Positions 16,744 to 28,045 of a stretch of 38,206 nt of DNA are shown here, piece by piece. A program made the position numbers and the translations under genes. Position 1 is the first letter of the stretch. The number at the start of each line of letters is the position of its first letter. The stretch is from the NCBI GenBank assembly GCA_019918135.1, contig WBZZ01003089.1, forward strand, positions 1 through 38,206, given 5' to 3'. The notes below the pieces were generated by a model. It ran no database searches. It saw nothing but the letters and a program-made list of their open reading frames with translations, and was not told the DNA's origin. The stretch is from Paulinella micropora (taxonomy: Eukaryota; Cercozoa; Imbricatea; Euglyphida; Paulinellidae).

Positions 16744-17919
16744 CTACACACATAAACAGGCACATAACACGAACATACATTCAAATACATAAACACAAAC
16801 ACACCAAACACATACATAATACATACATACATACATACACACAAAGACAAACACGAGGAAACACCATCACACACACGCACACACTCACGCTCACGCACAC
16901 AGACACATACACACCAACACACATAATACATACATATGTACATACACACAAAGACAAACACGAGGAAACACACCATCACACACACGCACACACTCACGCT
17001 CACGCACACAGACACACATACACACCAACACACATAATACATACATACAAACATACACAAACACAAACACAAACACACGCACACACACAAAAGCGCGCGC
17101 CCGCACACGCACACACACCATGATACGAACACCAACACACAAACACACAAACATACATGCCCACACGCGCTACACACACATACACAGACTTACACAAAGA
17201 CACACACACATGCATACATACACGCACACCCTCGCCCGTACACGCATACAGACACACAATACATACATACATGTGTACATACATAACATGCATGCATAAT
17301 AGACATACACACATAATGCATACATACTTACATACACGCACAAACACAAACACACATTCACGCACACACAGACACAAAAACAAACACACACACACACACA
17401 CACACACTCTCTCTCTCTCTCACTATATACATACATACAAGACATACTGCAAGACATGTATGCAAGACATGCATGCAAGACATACATTCTGGTGTTATTG
17501 TTATGCATATACTTAATTGTATACAGTATTTCTCTTGTGTGTTTAGGTTTTTTTTGGCTTGCTCTGTCGTAGCTATATTGAGAGTTGTGACTGTTGTTGG
17601 TTTTACAGCTGGGCGCGATGCCCAGGTATATTTTCTGACCTTACCGTGAGCCCCCTCCCTCTCTCCCTCTCACTTTCTCTCCCAACACACCTGCTGCCTA
17701 CTTCGTTGCAATATAATATAAAGAAGTTCACTTTTTTTGAATGTCATGTTTCTTTTTTGTGGTGCTGAGCTGTAGCTGAACTCGTTTGGCTCCGTGTTTT
17801 CGGCCACAGTGCACATCTAACGAATCCGTACTCAACAGTTTGACGCCAGACAGTTAACACTGTATAATCTGATTAATCTGTTTCTGGGTGTCGAAGCTTG
17901 ACCAAATAGCATAAATCCT

Positions 17920-17962
<43 letters not shown>

Positions 17963-18133
17963 TTCTACTTAGGCAAATCTTAGTGCCACAGCATTCCCTT
18001 GTGCTCTCGTGTACATACACCGACCCCTCGTGCCCAAACCGTAAATACACAGAAAAGAAACAACAATAAGACATGCAACGTTTGATCTATATTTATCCAT
18101 GATGCTTCTCGGGGAGTTGGGATGTACAAACTG
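15530..18133 (-). repeat. Right arm of the large inverted repeat
   Basis: This is the reverse complement of 13,480-15,152. The pairing GCGAAACTACTTGGAGCG at 14,952 and CGCTCCAAGTAGTTTCGC at about 15,714 shows the inversion. The outermost block (17,997-18,133) matches 13,480-13,612. Small indels, for example 3 bases near 15,560, and different microsatellite lengths separate the arms. They are therefore not an exact mirror, as a simple assembly fold-back would give. An extra 0.9 kb lies within this arm. Confidence 0.85.
17101..17995. other. Segment present only in the right arm
   Basis: About 0.9 kb has no counterpart in the left arm. It is (CA)n/(CATA)n to about 17,490, followed by about 500 bases of non-repetitive sequence with pyrimidine tracts and a (CT)n run (17,921-17,960). 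It includes a TCGTTTGGCTCCGTGTTTTCGG block at 17,782-17,804 that also occurs in both arms. No gene is recognised. Confidence 0.6.
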
Positions 18134-18467
18134 AGTTGTTGGGAACAACTCAACTTTGAAGGTGCAGAGATATGACTGAGATTTTTATGACTGAGATTTT
18201 TTTGATTTGGCAATTTTGGCTGATTCATTGGCCGGTTACCGGGTTAGGTCGGATCTGGTGGCTGGCGGGGTTCTCAAATAGAAACTTTCTGAATTTCTTA
18301 TATACTTTATTTCCCTGTGACTTCTTTAGATTGTTTACTTAGAACAACGTTGATTATTATTCATCCCAAGCAAAACCCCCTTCATTGCCCCCCCCCCCCC
18401 CTCCCTTCTGCCCCCCCCCCCCCTCCCTTCTGCCCTCATTTCTCCTTTCTCTCTTTCAAACAAAAAA

Positions 18468-18470
<3 letters not shown>
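18134..18470. other. Intergenic sequence with C-runs, no gene seen
   Basis: Non-repetitive AT/GC-mixed sequence to about 18,385, then two C-runs separated by TCCCTTCTG (18,387-18,430). Nothing codes here. Confidence 0.5.

Positions 18471-18558
<88 letters not shown>
18471..18558 (+). repeat. (GA)n microsatellite
   Basis: An uninterrupted GA dinucleotide run of about 88 bases. Long Arg/Glu frames across it are artefacts. Confidence 0.95.
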
Positions 18559-18560
<2 letters not shown>

Positions 18561-18779
18561 TGCAAGGGTGAAAACAAGAAAGAAAGAGAGAGAGGGTGAG
18601 GTGGTAGGGGAGGAGAGAGACTGAGTGAATGTGTGTGTGAGGGGGGAGGAGTAACTACTACTACTACTCTCTAACCCTAATCCAACTGCTACTCAATATA
18701 AATAACCACCGAGCAAGAACAAAAAACCCTGATTATGTAAGATAAATAGTTATAAAATTAAGTATATACATAATACAAA

Positions 18780-18858
18780 AATGTATGTATGTATGTATGT
18801 ATGACTTTGTATGTATGTATGATGCATTAGATGCACGTATTGCATGTATGTATTGTGG

Positions 18859-18895
<37 letters not shown>

Positions 18896-18933
18896 GGCGT
18901 GAGCGTGTGTTGGTGCTTTTGTGTGTGCGAGCG

Positions 18934-18972
<39 letters not shown>

Positions 18973-19385
18973 TGTGTGTGTGTGTGTGTGTGTTGGTATT
19001 TTTGTGCATGTGTATGTGTGTCTGTCTGTGTGTGAGTACTTGTGTGTATCTGTACCTATGTAAGTATGGATTTTAATTACATATTGCACCATTACAAATT
19101 ATACTATTGCAAAGAGAAATAAATGCGTTTGAAAGAGAAATCAAAAGCGAAATCAGAAACACAACTGGAGAGAGAGCCATCCTCAAGACACTAACGCTAT
19201 TTCCTCTTTCAAAAAACTGCTAAAAACCTATCTGCTCACAAATAATAAATGTTCACCATAATCAATATAGTTATAGATCGATCTGACGTTCTTTTCTACA
19301 TGTACATCTTCTCATTTCTCATATTTACAAGTTTCTTATAGTCTTGTCTACATGTACATCTTCTGATTTCTCATTACAAGTTTTA
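18780..19385 (+). repeat. Third, diverged copy of the inverted-repeat core
   Basis: (GTAT)n and (GT)n from 18,781 to 19,035 lead into ACCTATGTAAGTATGGA. Next comes a block containing GAGAAATCAAAAGCGAAATCAG, ACACTAACGCTATTTCCTCTTTC and CTGATTTCTCATTACAAGTTT. All of these match the core of both inverted-repeat arms (14,450-14,830 and its mirror) with scattered differences. The unit is therefore a dispersed repeat family, not a one-off duplication. Confidence 0.75.
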
Positions 19386-19689
19386 AGTTACGACCACGGT
19401 TAATCAAGGGAAGGTACACCGCCGCCTGTCTCTCTTTGTATCTCTGTCTCTTTATCAGACTGCCGAGGGGAGTGTGATATGGACTGGTTGGGAGAGGGAA
19501 AAAACAAAGACAGGGCGGGGTTGGGGGGGGGGGGGGGGTGGGGGCAAGAGAAGATGAGGGGCAGGCCGAAAGCAAAAAGAGCGAGGGGGGAACAGGAGTC
19601 GGGAGGGAATGGGGGAGGAATGGGACAAAGAAAATGATTGACCAGGATGAAAAGAAGATTTTTTCTTTTAGCGAAGCGGGTGGCCAGCG
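19386..19689. other. G-rich intergenic sequence, no gene
   Basis: This contains a long G-run near 19,523-19,540 and purine-rich flanks. Proline-rich frames on the minus strand are products of the base composition. Confidence 0.5.
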
Positions 19690-20057
19690 GCACGTAAAAA
19701 TTCGACCTTGCTAATTCACGTATGATTCGGTAAACTTTTTTTGCGCGTAAATTTGCAGGGTCGGCGGTTCCACGAAATTTTTCTTCGCTCGTCGTGGGAT
19801 TTTGTTCTTTCTTTTCCCTCCTCGAAGTTCCCCGTGGGGGGGGCGGGGAGGGGGAGGGAAGGCATCTGATCGGGAAATTCTTTTGTTGCCCCTCCCCCCC
19901 CCCCCCAAAAAAAATCGAGGAACAATTTTTTCTGCACCCCCCGCCCCCCCCCCGGCCTTCCCCAAAAAATCAAGTAACCACTTTTTTCTGCCCCCCATCC
20001 CCCCCGTTCCCCCCGGGGGGGCCTTCCGGGGAAATAATTTTTTGGCGGCCGAGGACG

Positions 20058-20102
<45 letters not shown>

Positions 20103-22350
20103 TGGACAGGGTGGCGGGTGGCCTGTGCAAAATCCCGCCAACAGCGGGGGTGACAGGTGGCACATGAAAAATCCAACCGTCCCAATGCACGCAAGATTCC
20201 GTTAAATTCCTTTCACGCCAAACAGTCCATTGTACGACCAGCTCGCCAAAATCGCCGGGTCAGCGGCCAAACTACATTTTTTTCTTTTTCGCTCGTGATT
20301 TTTTTCCCCCAGACACCATCTCCCCCACCCCCACTCCCCTTTCCAGGACGACCACACAAACAGCGGACACACGTCCACAGCAGAACCTCAGGCAGGAACA
20401 AAATCAAACACCCAAATTCTCCCAGGCCCCGGGGGTGGGGTTGGGGTTGAAATGGTGCCAGGGGAACCGAAAAAAAATCACGACGAGCGAAAAAAAAAAG
20501 AATTGCTTGGCCGCTGACCCGGTGATTTTGGCGCGCGAATCGTTCACTTCGGACTATCTGGCGTGAAAGGAATGTTACCGAATCTTGCGCCAGTGCATGG
20601 GACGGTTGGATTTTTCACGCGCCATCAGCCCCGCTGTTGGTGGGATTTTTCATGTGCAACCCGCCACCCCGCCTACCTAAGAAAACAAAAATTCCTCATC
20701 GGCCGCCAATTTTTTCCCCCCTCGGGGAATGGGAGAATTTGGGGGTCTGAATTTTTTGCGCCCCCCCCCCCCTCCCCTCCTTCCCCCCCCTTCCCCCTCG
20801 GGGAATGGGAGAATTTGGGGGTCTGAATTTTTTGCGGCCCCCCCCCCCTCCTCCCCCCCTCCCCCCGGCCTTCACCCAACTTCGGGGGAAAACTTCCTTG
20901 GCGGCCGACGAGAATATTTTGTTCTATCTGAAAAACCCAACGCACGCAATATTCGGTAAAATTTCTTTCGCGCGAAATAGTTATGCACGGATAGGGCGCT
21001 AAATTCGACTTTTTCGCTCCCCCTGACACCATCCTCCCCCCCCCCCGGCCCTCCTCCAAAAATCAAGGAACAAATTTTTCTGTTCCCCCCCCTCCCCGGG
21101 CCCTCCACCAAAAATCAAGGAACAAATCTTTCTGGCCCCCCCCCCCCCGGCCCTCCCCAAAAAATCAAGAACAAAATTTTCTGCCCCCCCCCCCCCGGCC
21201 CTCCCCAAAAAATCCAGGAGAAAAATTTGGAGGGCGAGGACGAACATTTTTTTTTTCTATGGTCGGGGTGGCGGGTGGCACGTGAAAATTGCCGCCAACA
21301 GCGGGGGTGACAGGTGGCGCGTGAAAAATCCAAACATCCCAATCCACGCAAGATTCGGTTAAATGCCTTCACGCCAAACAGTCCGTTGCGCACGACCAGC
21401 TCGCCTAAGTCGCCGGGTCAGCGGCCAAACGATATTTTCTTCTTCGCTCTTCGTGATTTTTGTCCCCTCACACCATCTCCCCCCCACCCCTCGGGAAATG
21501 GGAGAATTCGGGGGTCTGAGTTTTTCCGCCCCCCCAACCCCCAACGGCCTTCCCCCAAAAATCGGGGAAACAAATTTTTCTCTCCCTCCCCCCCCCCCCT
21601 CCCTCCCCCCGGCCTTCGCCCAACTTCGGGGGAAAACTTCCTTGGCGGCCGACGAGAATTTTTTGTTGTATCTGAAAAACCCAACGCACGCAAGATTCGG
21701 TAAAATTCCTTTCGCGCGAAATAGTTATGCAAGGATAGGGCGCTGAATTCGACGGGTTAGCGACCAAACAATTTCTTGCGCTCGTGGTGGTTTTTTTTTC
21801 TCTCTGCTACCATTCGCCTTAGTCACCCCAGAAGAAACGGACTAATTGGCGTGAAAGGAATTTTAACGAATCTTGCATGCATGGGAACGGTTGGATTTTT
21901 CACGCGCCACCTGTCATCCCCGCTGTTGGCGGGAAGGTTCACGTGCCGCCCGCCACCCCGCCTGTACAAATTAAAAAAAAATTCCGGCCGCCAAGGAAGT
22001 TTTCACCCGGACTTCTGGGGAAGGCAGGGAGGGTGGGGGAGGGGGATTAAAATTTTCCAAACAACAAGTCGAAACTCCCCCTCTCCCCCCTTGTGCACGA
22101 TGCGCGCGCCAAAATCGCCGGGTCAGCGGCCGAACCACATTTTCTTTTTCGCTCGTGATTTTTTTTTCCCTGACACCATTCCCACCCACCCCCCCCCTCC
22201 CCCCTCCCGGGCTTTCCCCAAAAATCATGGAACAATTTTTTTCTGCCCCCCCCCCCCTCCCCCCCGGCATTCCACAAAAAATGAAGTAACAAAGTTTTCT
22301 GCCCCTCCCCCCCCCCCTCTCCCGGGGCTTTCCCTGGATATCAGGGCGGC
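19690..22350. repeat. Composite cluster of C-run modules in direct and inverted copies
   Basis: Modules recur many times. One type has a C-run followed by GGCC(C/T)TCCCCAAAAAATCAAG(GA)ACAA. The second spans GGTGGCGGGTGGC...GGGGGTGACAGGTGGC...TTTCACGCCA at 20,107-20,275 and 21,263-21,430, with inverted copies at about 20,503-20,680 and 21,836-21,965. The third is an AACTTCGGGGGAAAACTTCC block at 20,878-21,000, near-identical at 21,621-21,745. A T-run of about 40 bases is at 20,059-20,099. No protein gene is credible here. Confidence 0.75.
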
Positions 22351-22846
22351 CGGGTTGCTTGTGTGTTATATACATGCACGAAAGTAGGCGCGTCTGTGTG
22401 CATGTTTGCAATGCGGCTGCAGAGTTGTCTACATGTATGTACCTGATGTTGGTGCTTGTCTGTCTTGTTGTCAGTTCACCGGGCTGTGCTGCGAGGCCAT
22501 GCAAGCAGACCTGCGCGCTTGCCCTGAGGCTTGCGACTATCTCTCAGCTGCCTGTTTTTCTTTCTGTCTGTCTGCTTGTCTGCTGGTCTATTTTATCCGC
22601 CGACATGTACACTTAGCTAGCTAGCTCCTGGCCGCGCTGCTGTGGCTGGTGTGTGCCCGGTGTGCTAGGTCCAGCCTGCAGCCCAAACTCCCGCACCTCC
22701 CGTCCTTTCCCCCTCCGTCGCCTCCGCCTCGACGCTCACCTCCCACGCCTCCGCGTTCTCTGTAACTTTCTTTCGCCCCCGCCACCTGGCACTCCAACAC
22801 AGCTGTGAGAATTGTCAGCAGCCCAAGCGCCTTCATGACTAACTGA
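22351..22846. other. Unique sequence without a recognised gene
   Basis: About 500 bases of ordinary composition. Short open frames on both strands (85 and 71 codons) show no family features. A TAGCTAGCTAGCT stretch lies at 22,615-22,627. Confidence 0.4.
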
Positions 22847-22847
22847 G

Positions 22848-22869
22848 CCCCCCCCCCCCCCCCCCCCCC
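22848..22869 (+). repeat. Poly(C) run
   Basis: About 22 consecutive C bases. Confidence 0.9.
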
Positions 22870-22932
22870 GCGGCTACGACAGAGTCGTAATTTAATACCA
22901 GTCAGGGTCCGGCACGGTTGCTGTTCTAACCC

Positions 22933-23611
22933 TTAACCGGGCAATCCACATTTGTGGTTTAAAACGACATTTGTGGATCTTGTGGATTAGTAAAGGTTTT
23001 AAGCCACAAATGTGGCAATATTAGCAGTACTTTGTTTGTAATCATTGAATTACTTCTGTCATATTTAAGCGAACTATGAAAAAAAACCGCTCGTCAATAA
23101 TAACGTCAAAGGTCATTTTAATCAACCATTAAGTGGGTGCATCCTGGCTCGCGCTGGAGCGACGATTTTATTTTTTGATAACATAACTAAGTCACTTCCC
23201 GATAAGAATCTTTACCTCCGTACCTTGACGTATCGATAGAGCATGTCTTGAAATATTAATATCCAACTTATTTCAGTATTACTACGTTGAGAAATGATTG
23301 TATTCAGTTTGAAAAACACTACCAAATTTGTGGCCATGACTAGGATCCTCGCGTTCAACTGGCACCTATTTTTGATAACATGAGACGTCTTCAACTCTTA
23401 TACCTAAGTCACTTCCGGCCGATAACTTGAGATTTTACCTCCGTACCTTGACGTAGTATCGATATTAATATACTCCAGCATATCTTGAAATATTTATATC
23501 AAGCTTATTTCAGTATTATTACGTTGAGACTCGAATGATGACTTTATTCAGTTTGAAAAACACTGCCACATTTGTGGCAATGATCCACAAATGTAGCGCT
23601 CGCCCGGTTAA
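22933..23611. mobile_element. piggyBac-type MITE candidate with TTAA ends
   Basis: TTAACCGGGC (22,933-22,942) faces GCCCGGTTAA (23,602-23,611): an inverted CCGGGC terminus bordered on both sides by TTAA, the target duplicated by piggyBac-superfamily transposons. Just inside each end are short palindromic units of CCACATTTGTGG type, two at the left and three at the right. The interior has two diverged copies of a unit of about 200 bases (about 23,190-23,340 and 23,402-23,580), marked by TTTACCTCCGTACCTTGACGTA and TTATTTCAGTATTA. No transposase is encoded, so it would be non-autonomous. The superfamily call rests on TTAA alone. Confidence 0.6.
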
Positions 23612-24475
23612 GAGCTAAAGTTATTACCTACCCTGGTTCTCAATACAAGTTTAACTCAATAATATTATTACACTGATGCTACCGTTGAATTGCACTAATT
23701 TTAATTCTGATTGTAAATGTGAATTTGATTGTTGAATTTGACACTTGAATTTCCTAGGCTGTATAATATTAGTAATACTTCCTGGCTCCGGCAACAAATT
23801 TTCATAGCATGATTACGTTCCAGAGCATTTTCCACTTGATAGTGATCAACCTCAAACATTTATTTAAATATCTTTGCTTTTCACTGAATTTTTTTAACTA
23901 CCTCATTCTTTGACGTAATTTTTATCAAGATCTCCTGGAACTCTGTTGTTTGTTCTTTCTTTTCTTTCGGACGGACGGACCGGGGGGGGGGGGGGGGGGT
24001 TGGGCGGGGTGCTACAGCCGACTAACCGACTTACCTGCATGCTGCGTCTCGTCTTATGCCACTGGTAGTCGTGGTCTCCGACGTCAGCCATAGCCTAAAT
24101 TGAGTAGCGCGAGGGACAGGGCGCGAACCATACGATGGAAGGAGTAGCTGTAGCGGGGTATTTGCAAAGCCTAGCACAGTTGACAAACAAAATTAAGAAC
24201 AATACACATTGGCAGAACATGCTTTTTTCTTCAGATACTTGCAGTCCGCAGCGGCGTGAGTGTACGCGCCAGAGGGAGAGGCACTAGCTCTGACGGAAGA
24301 TAGCACAAGCAGGAGGCAGGAACCATCGGCCGGCTGCTTGTCTGGCATGATCGAACTCATAGGCGCTACCGGCGGGTCGCTATCCAGGCATGTGGCACGA
24401 GGTAAGGAGCAGCACAGCTGGATGTGCACAAGGTAGGATAGCAGCAGAGCACAGCTGGACGCTCCTGCAGCCCAC
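23612..24475. other. Intergenic, no gene recognised
   Basis: AT-rich to about 23,960, then a G-run (23,982-23,999) and mixed sequence. Reading frames are short and featureless. Confidence 0.4.
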
Positions 24476-24478
24476 ACA

Positions 24479-24513
<35 letters not shown>

Positions 24514-24640
24514 GCGCGCACGCGCGCGCGGCGCGCCCACACACATACACACATACACAGACACACACATGCATACACACATACACGCACACCCTCGCAG
24601 ACACACACACACACACACAGACACACCCACGCAATACATA
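24476..24640 (+). repeat. (CA)n microsatellite with an alternating CG core
   Basis: CACACA runs are interrupted at 24,511-24,537 by alternating pyrimidine-purine CG/CA sequence (CGCGCGCGCACGCGCGCGCG). Strict alternation of this kind favours left-handed Z-DNA. Confidence 0.8.
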
Positions 24641-25009
24641 CATACATATGTACATATTTCTGGTCTGGCTCTGGTTTCCGGCAAGGCCGGACCAACGCAT
24701 CGGCCAAAGCCCTCGAGTCCCCGTCCTGCGCCTGTTCAGAGGCCAGTGCAGGTACTCGCGCGAGGCACGCGCGTGCGCTTTACAGCTGTTCCTGCTGCAC
24801 TGCGAACGGCAGGCGACCGGGCAAGGTCCGCGAGCTGCCTTCGCCAGGTTCCCGATGTTGCGCTGCTTCCTGTTGGTCCGGGCCTGCGCGCTGGTCGTCG
24901 TCTCAAATCTGATTCTAGCCAACCACAGAGCAAGCAACAGTCTTTACAACAAAAAAAAAACTGAATATACAGAGGAATTATATATATAATTAGGAATATA
25001 CAGAATACA
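24641..25009. other. Unique GC-rich stretch, no gene recognised
   Basis: Open frames cross this stretch on both strands, but none carries recognisable motifs and all run into microsatellite sequence. No counterpart elsewhere in the window was seen. Confidence 0.35.
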
Positions 25010-25354
25010 AAAATGTATGTCTTGTATGTATGTCTTGCATGCATTTATTGTATGTATGTATGTATGTATTGTGTTTGTGTGTGTGTGTTTGTGTCTGTGT
25101 GTTTGTGTTTGTGTCTTTGTGTTTGTGTTTGTGTGCATGAGTGTGTGTGCGTGTGCGTGTGTGTGTGTATGTATTATTTAATATGTGTGTATGTGTATTC
25201 TGCATGTATGTATGTATGGTGTGTGTGTGTGTGTCTGTATTTGTTGGTGTTTGTGTTGTATGTGTATTCTGCACGTATGTATGTATGGTGTGTGTGTGTG
25301 TGTGTCTGTATTTGTTGGTGTTTGTGTGTGAGTGTTTGTGTTTGTGTGTGAGTT

Positions 25355-25389
<35 letters not shown>

Positions 25390-25415
25390 CTTAAGTGTGT
25401 GTATGTGTGTGTGTT

Positions 25416-25457
<42 letters not shown>

Positions 25458-25695
25458 GGTGTTTGTGTAAGTGTGTGCATGTATCTATTTAACATATGTA
25501 CGTATGTATTATGTGGGTATGTGTGTCTTCTGGTGTGTATGTGTGTCGGTGTCTGTAGGCGTGAGTGTGTGCGTGTGTGTCTTGGTGTGTTTGTGTTTGT
25601 CTTCGTGTATTTCTTTGTTGTGTGTGTAGTGTCTTTGTATGTGAGTGTGTATGTACGTATTATTTGTGTGTTGGTGTGTTTGTGTATGTGTATGT
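25010..25695 (+). repeat. (GT)n/(GTAT)n microsatellite block
   Basis: This is the same kind of simple sequence as in the inverted-repeat arms. It includes a near-exact direct duplication of about 70 bases (TGTATTCTGCATGTATGTATG type) at about 25,194-25,258 and 25,263-25,326. Confidence 0.85.
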
Positions 25696-27400
25696 CCGTG
25701 ACCGAAAGCGCGGATCCCAACGATGACATGCCCCTGTTCTTCACCTCCCTCTCTGGATCTCTACCAGGCGCCTCCACTCTCTCCTCCTTGCCCCCTCCCT
25801 CTCCCAGCTCGTTCGAAGACATAACCGTGTCACGTACCTAAAGTATTGCATAATGTTCCATTATCCCTTCCGCATTATGTCCCCCTACATCCTATAACCC
25901 CCCAAGTCCTGTCCACTAGAGGTGTCCCAAGCTGTATTGCCCCTTCCAGTTTCCCTTCAACTTCCCCTTCAAGTTCCTCACCCTTCATTTTCCCCTTCCC
26001 CAAGCTCCTTCTAATTCCCCCCATATTCCCTTACGCATCTCCCCTGTATGTGTGCTTCCCATCCATATATGCCGCCAGCAAGTGCATGATATGGTTGACA
26101 CCGGCAGTAGTTCATCTTTTATAAAAAGCCCGCAACGAGCCCCAGAATTTCTCCCTTTGAGTTGGCGTGTTTTCGTCGCCTTCTATCCGCTATACCCGAC
26201 TCTTTTGTCGCCCCCTTTTTGCGCCATGATGGCGTCCACTTACCCCCGTCCAAAACCCTTCTTAACCTGTGAATTTCACGTCCCTTTCAAGTTCCCCTTG
26301 CAGATCCCGACACCTTTTCATACTCCCTTGACTGGGAACCCACCTGCTTCCTTCCTCTTTGCAAGCGTCCCCCCCCTGACGCCCTTTGACCTACCGACAT
26401 GTCCCGTCCCCAAACCGTGTTCGTTCCCACCCTCCTTTCTTGCCAATTCCGACAAATTCGTTCCCCATTATCCTTCCCCTTGCGTGCCCCTTTGCCCTTC
26501 GGCTTCCCCAGTCCCGAAAACGTCTCCCCTCGACAAAATCCTTCCGTTTCTGTGTCAGTTTCTGTACCTCCCAACCCCAAGTTCTCATGTTATATGTACC
26601 CTCAGCCTCCCCAAAATCCATCAAAAACACCATAAAGTATCAACCCATGATAAAGCAACGCGAACTTATATATCATAACAATTTCTCATAAATTTCCCCA
26701 TGTTCTGCGAGAGAGAGTGTCCCTGACCCGAAGCTGTGTGTCCTGCAACCCACGCCCCATCCCCAAACAGACCGAAAACCACATCCTCTTCCCACAGTAT
26801 CATGTCTCATGGCCTCCTTTACATATCGACACATCTAGAAACTCGAACCAGGCACCCACATCCCATGAAAACCCACATTCCCCACCTTTGAGATGCTAGC
26901 TGTCAGACCCAAAACCTCTGTATGTCAAACCCAAGCACCACTCACAAACAGATTATAAGTAGCCCTACAACTCAAGAAAATCATTGCCCGTACCTGTTTG
27001 TATGCCACTAGACCCAAAACATCTCAAGCAAAAACATATAGCACCAGGAAGCGCATCAGTAAAATTCCCATCTCCCCCATTTTTCTCTCGATGGCTCTTT
27101 TCAAACGAAAATTTCCGAGAAACCGAGGAAAATTTCCATATCCAGTTTATTTTATTAGCGACTCCAGATTGTTACGATAGTAGGATATTTAATAAACAGA
27201 TAACTGTTACTAACGATATGAAGACTGAGGAATACCTAAAGTAGGGACTCCGTAATCTCCAGACCAAGGATAACCGGCAGACCGGAACGGTAAGTATTGC
27301 CATTATATACCGAGTGGGCCGGCATAACAAGCAGGCAAAAACAGGCAACCGCAAGGATACGATGAGGAAAAATGAGGAAAGGAAGAGATGCTAAGGTATT
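25696..27400. other. Pyrimidine-rich intergenic sequence, no gene recognised
   Basis: It starts with a CGTGACCGAAAGCGCGGATCC block related to the block at 14,141-14,170. It then continues as C/T-rich sequence to about 26,650 and AT-richer sequence to 27,400. Frames of up to 208 codons (26,052-26,678) are Pro/Ser/Phe-rich as expected from C-rich DNA. They overlap frames of similar length on the other strand, so I do not accept them as genes. Confidence 0.4.
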
Positions 27401-27424
27401 CTTAAAAAATTTTTCTTTCTTTTT

Positions 27425-27615
27425 TTTACTGTAAGTAAGGTTTAATGAGAAAAAGACTAGATTTTTTTTTAAATTTTATTAATTTAAAAAAAACCAGTAA
27501 GCAAGGTTTAATGAGAAAGAGACGAGAGAAAAAAAAATTTTACAGTAAGCTAGGTTTAATTTTTTTTAACAGTAAGTAAGTTTTAATGAGAAAGATACGA
27601 TAGAAAAAAACAGTT
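27425..27615 (+). repeat. Minisatellite of AGTAAG-GTTTAATGAGAAA units
   Basis: Four diverged copies of CAGTAAG(T/C)AAGGTTTAATGAGAAAGA-type units start near 27,429, 27,494, 27,542 and 27,569. T-runs or A-runs separate them, and the third copy is shortened. Confidence 0.7.
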
Positions 27616-27627
27616 TTTTTTATTTTA

Positions 27628-27632
<5 letters not shown>

Positions 27633-27706
<74 letters not shown>
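27633..27706 (+). repeat. (ATT)n microsatellite
   Basis: A nearly perfect ATT run with one extra T. It is probably the tail of a repeat whose body is missing or unrecognised to the left. Confidence 0.9.
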
Positions 27707-27707
<1 letters not shown>

Positions 27708-27820
27708 CTGCACTTGCGGGGGTGTCATCAGAGCTTATCGTCAATTCTTCGTACTCCCCTCACGGGTGAGACGATGGAGGCGCATGTGCAGAAATGCATC
27801 AGCCATTGACAGAGAAGCAC
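27708..27820 (+). mobile_element. 5'-truncated SINE copy
   Basis: Only the 3' body is present (from CTTGCGGGGGTGTCATCAGAG to AGAGAAGCAC), followed by an (ATT)n tail. Copies with a full tRNA-like head begin at 28,046. Confidence 0.75.
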
Positions 27821-27846
27821 TATTATTATTATTATTATTATTATTT

Positions 27847-28020
27847 AGGGAGTACATAGGCCATCGGTCCTTTCCATGGGCTGATTGGTATAAAGCTCCT
27901 AGAGTAATGTTCTATGCCGTCACTTCCTTTATTCCACCGATTGGTGTGGAGACTTTCCTTATGGAATGGAGGACTGGATGCACATGGCCTTTTGGCTCAG
28001 CAATTGGCAGGAGATACACT
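27847..28020 (+). repeat. Second (ATT)n-tailed repeat, copy 1
   Basis: A 174-base unit from GGGAGTACATAGGCCATCGG to GGCAGGAGATACA, also at 28,760-28,932 with very few differences. It has no tRNA-like head and always sits between two (ATT)n runs. It may be the 3' end of another SINE or LINE that uses the same tail. Its coding frames do not match a known protein. Confidence 0.75.
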
Positions 28021-28045
28021 ATTATTATTATTATTATTATTATTT

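Noticed and set aside
24380..24989. Overlapping frames of 131-199 codons on both strands
   Set aside because: All run through (CA)n, and none shows a conserved motif or plausible start context.
26052..26678. 208-codon frame in the pyrimidine-rich stretch
   Set aside because: Pro/Ser/Phe-rich as expected from C-rich DNA, overlapped by similar frames on both strands, with no recognisable motif.
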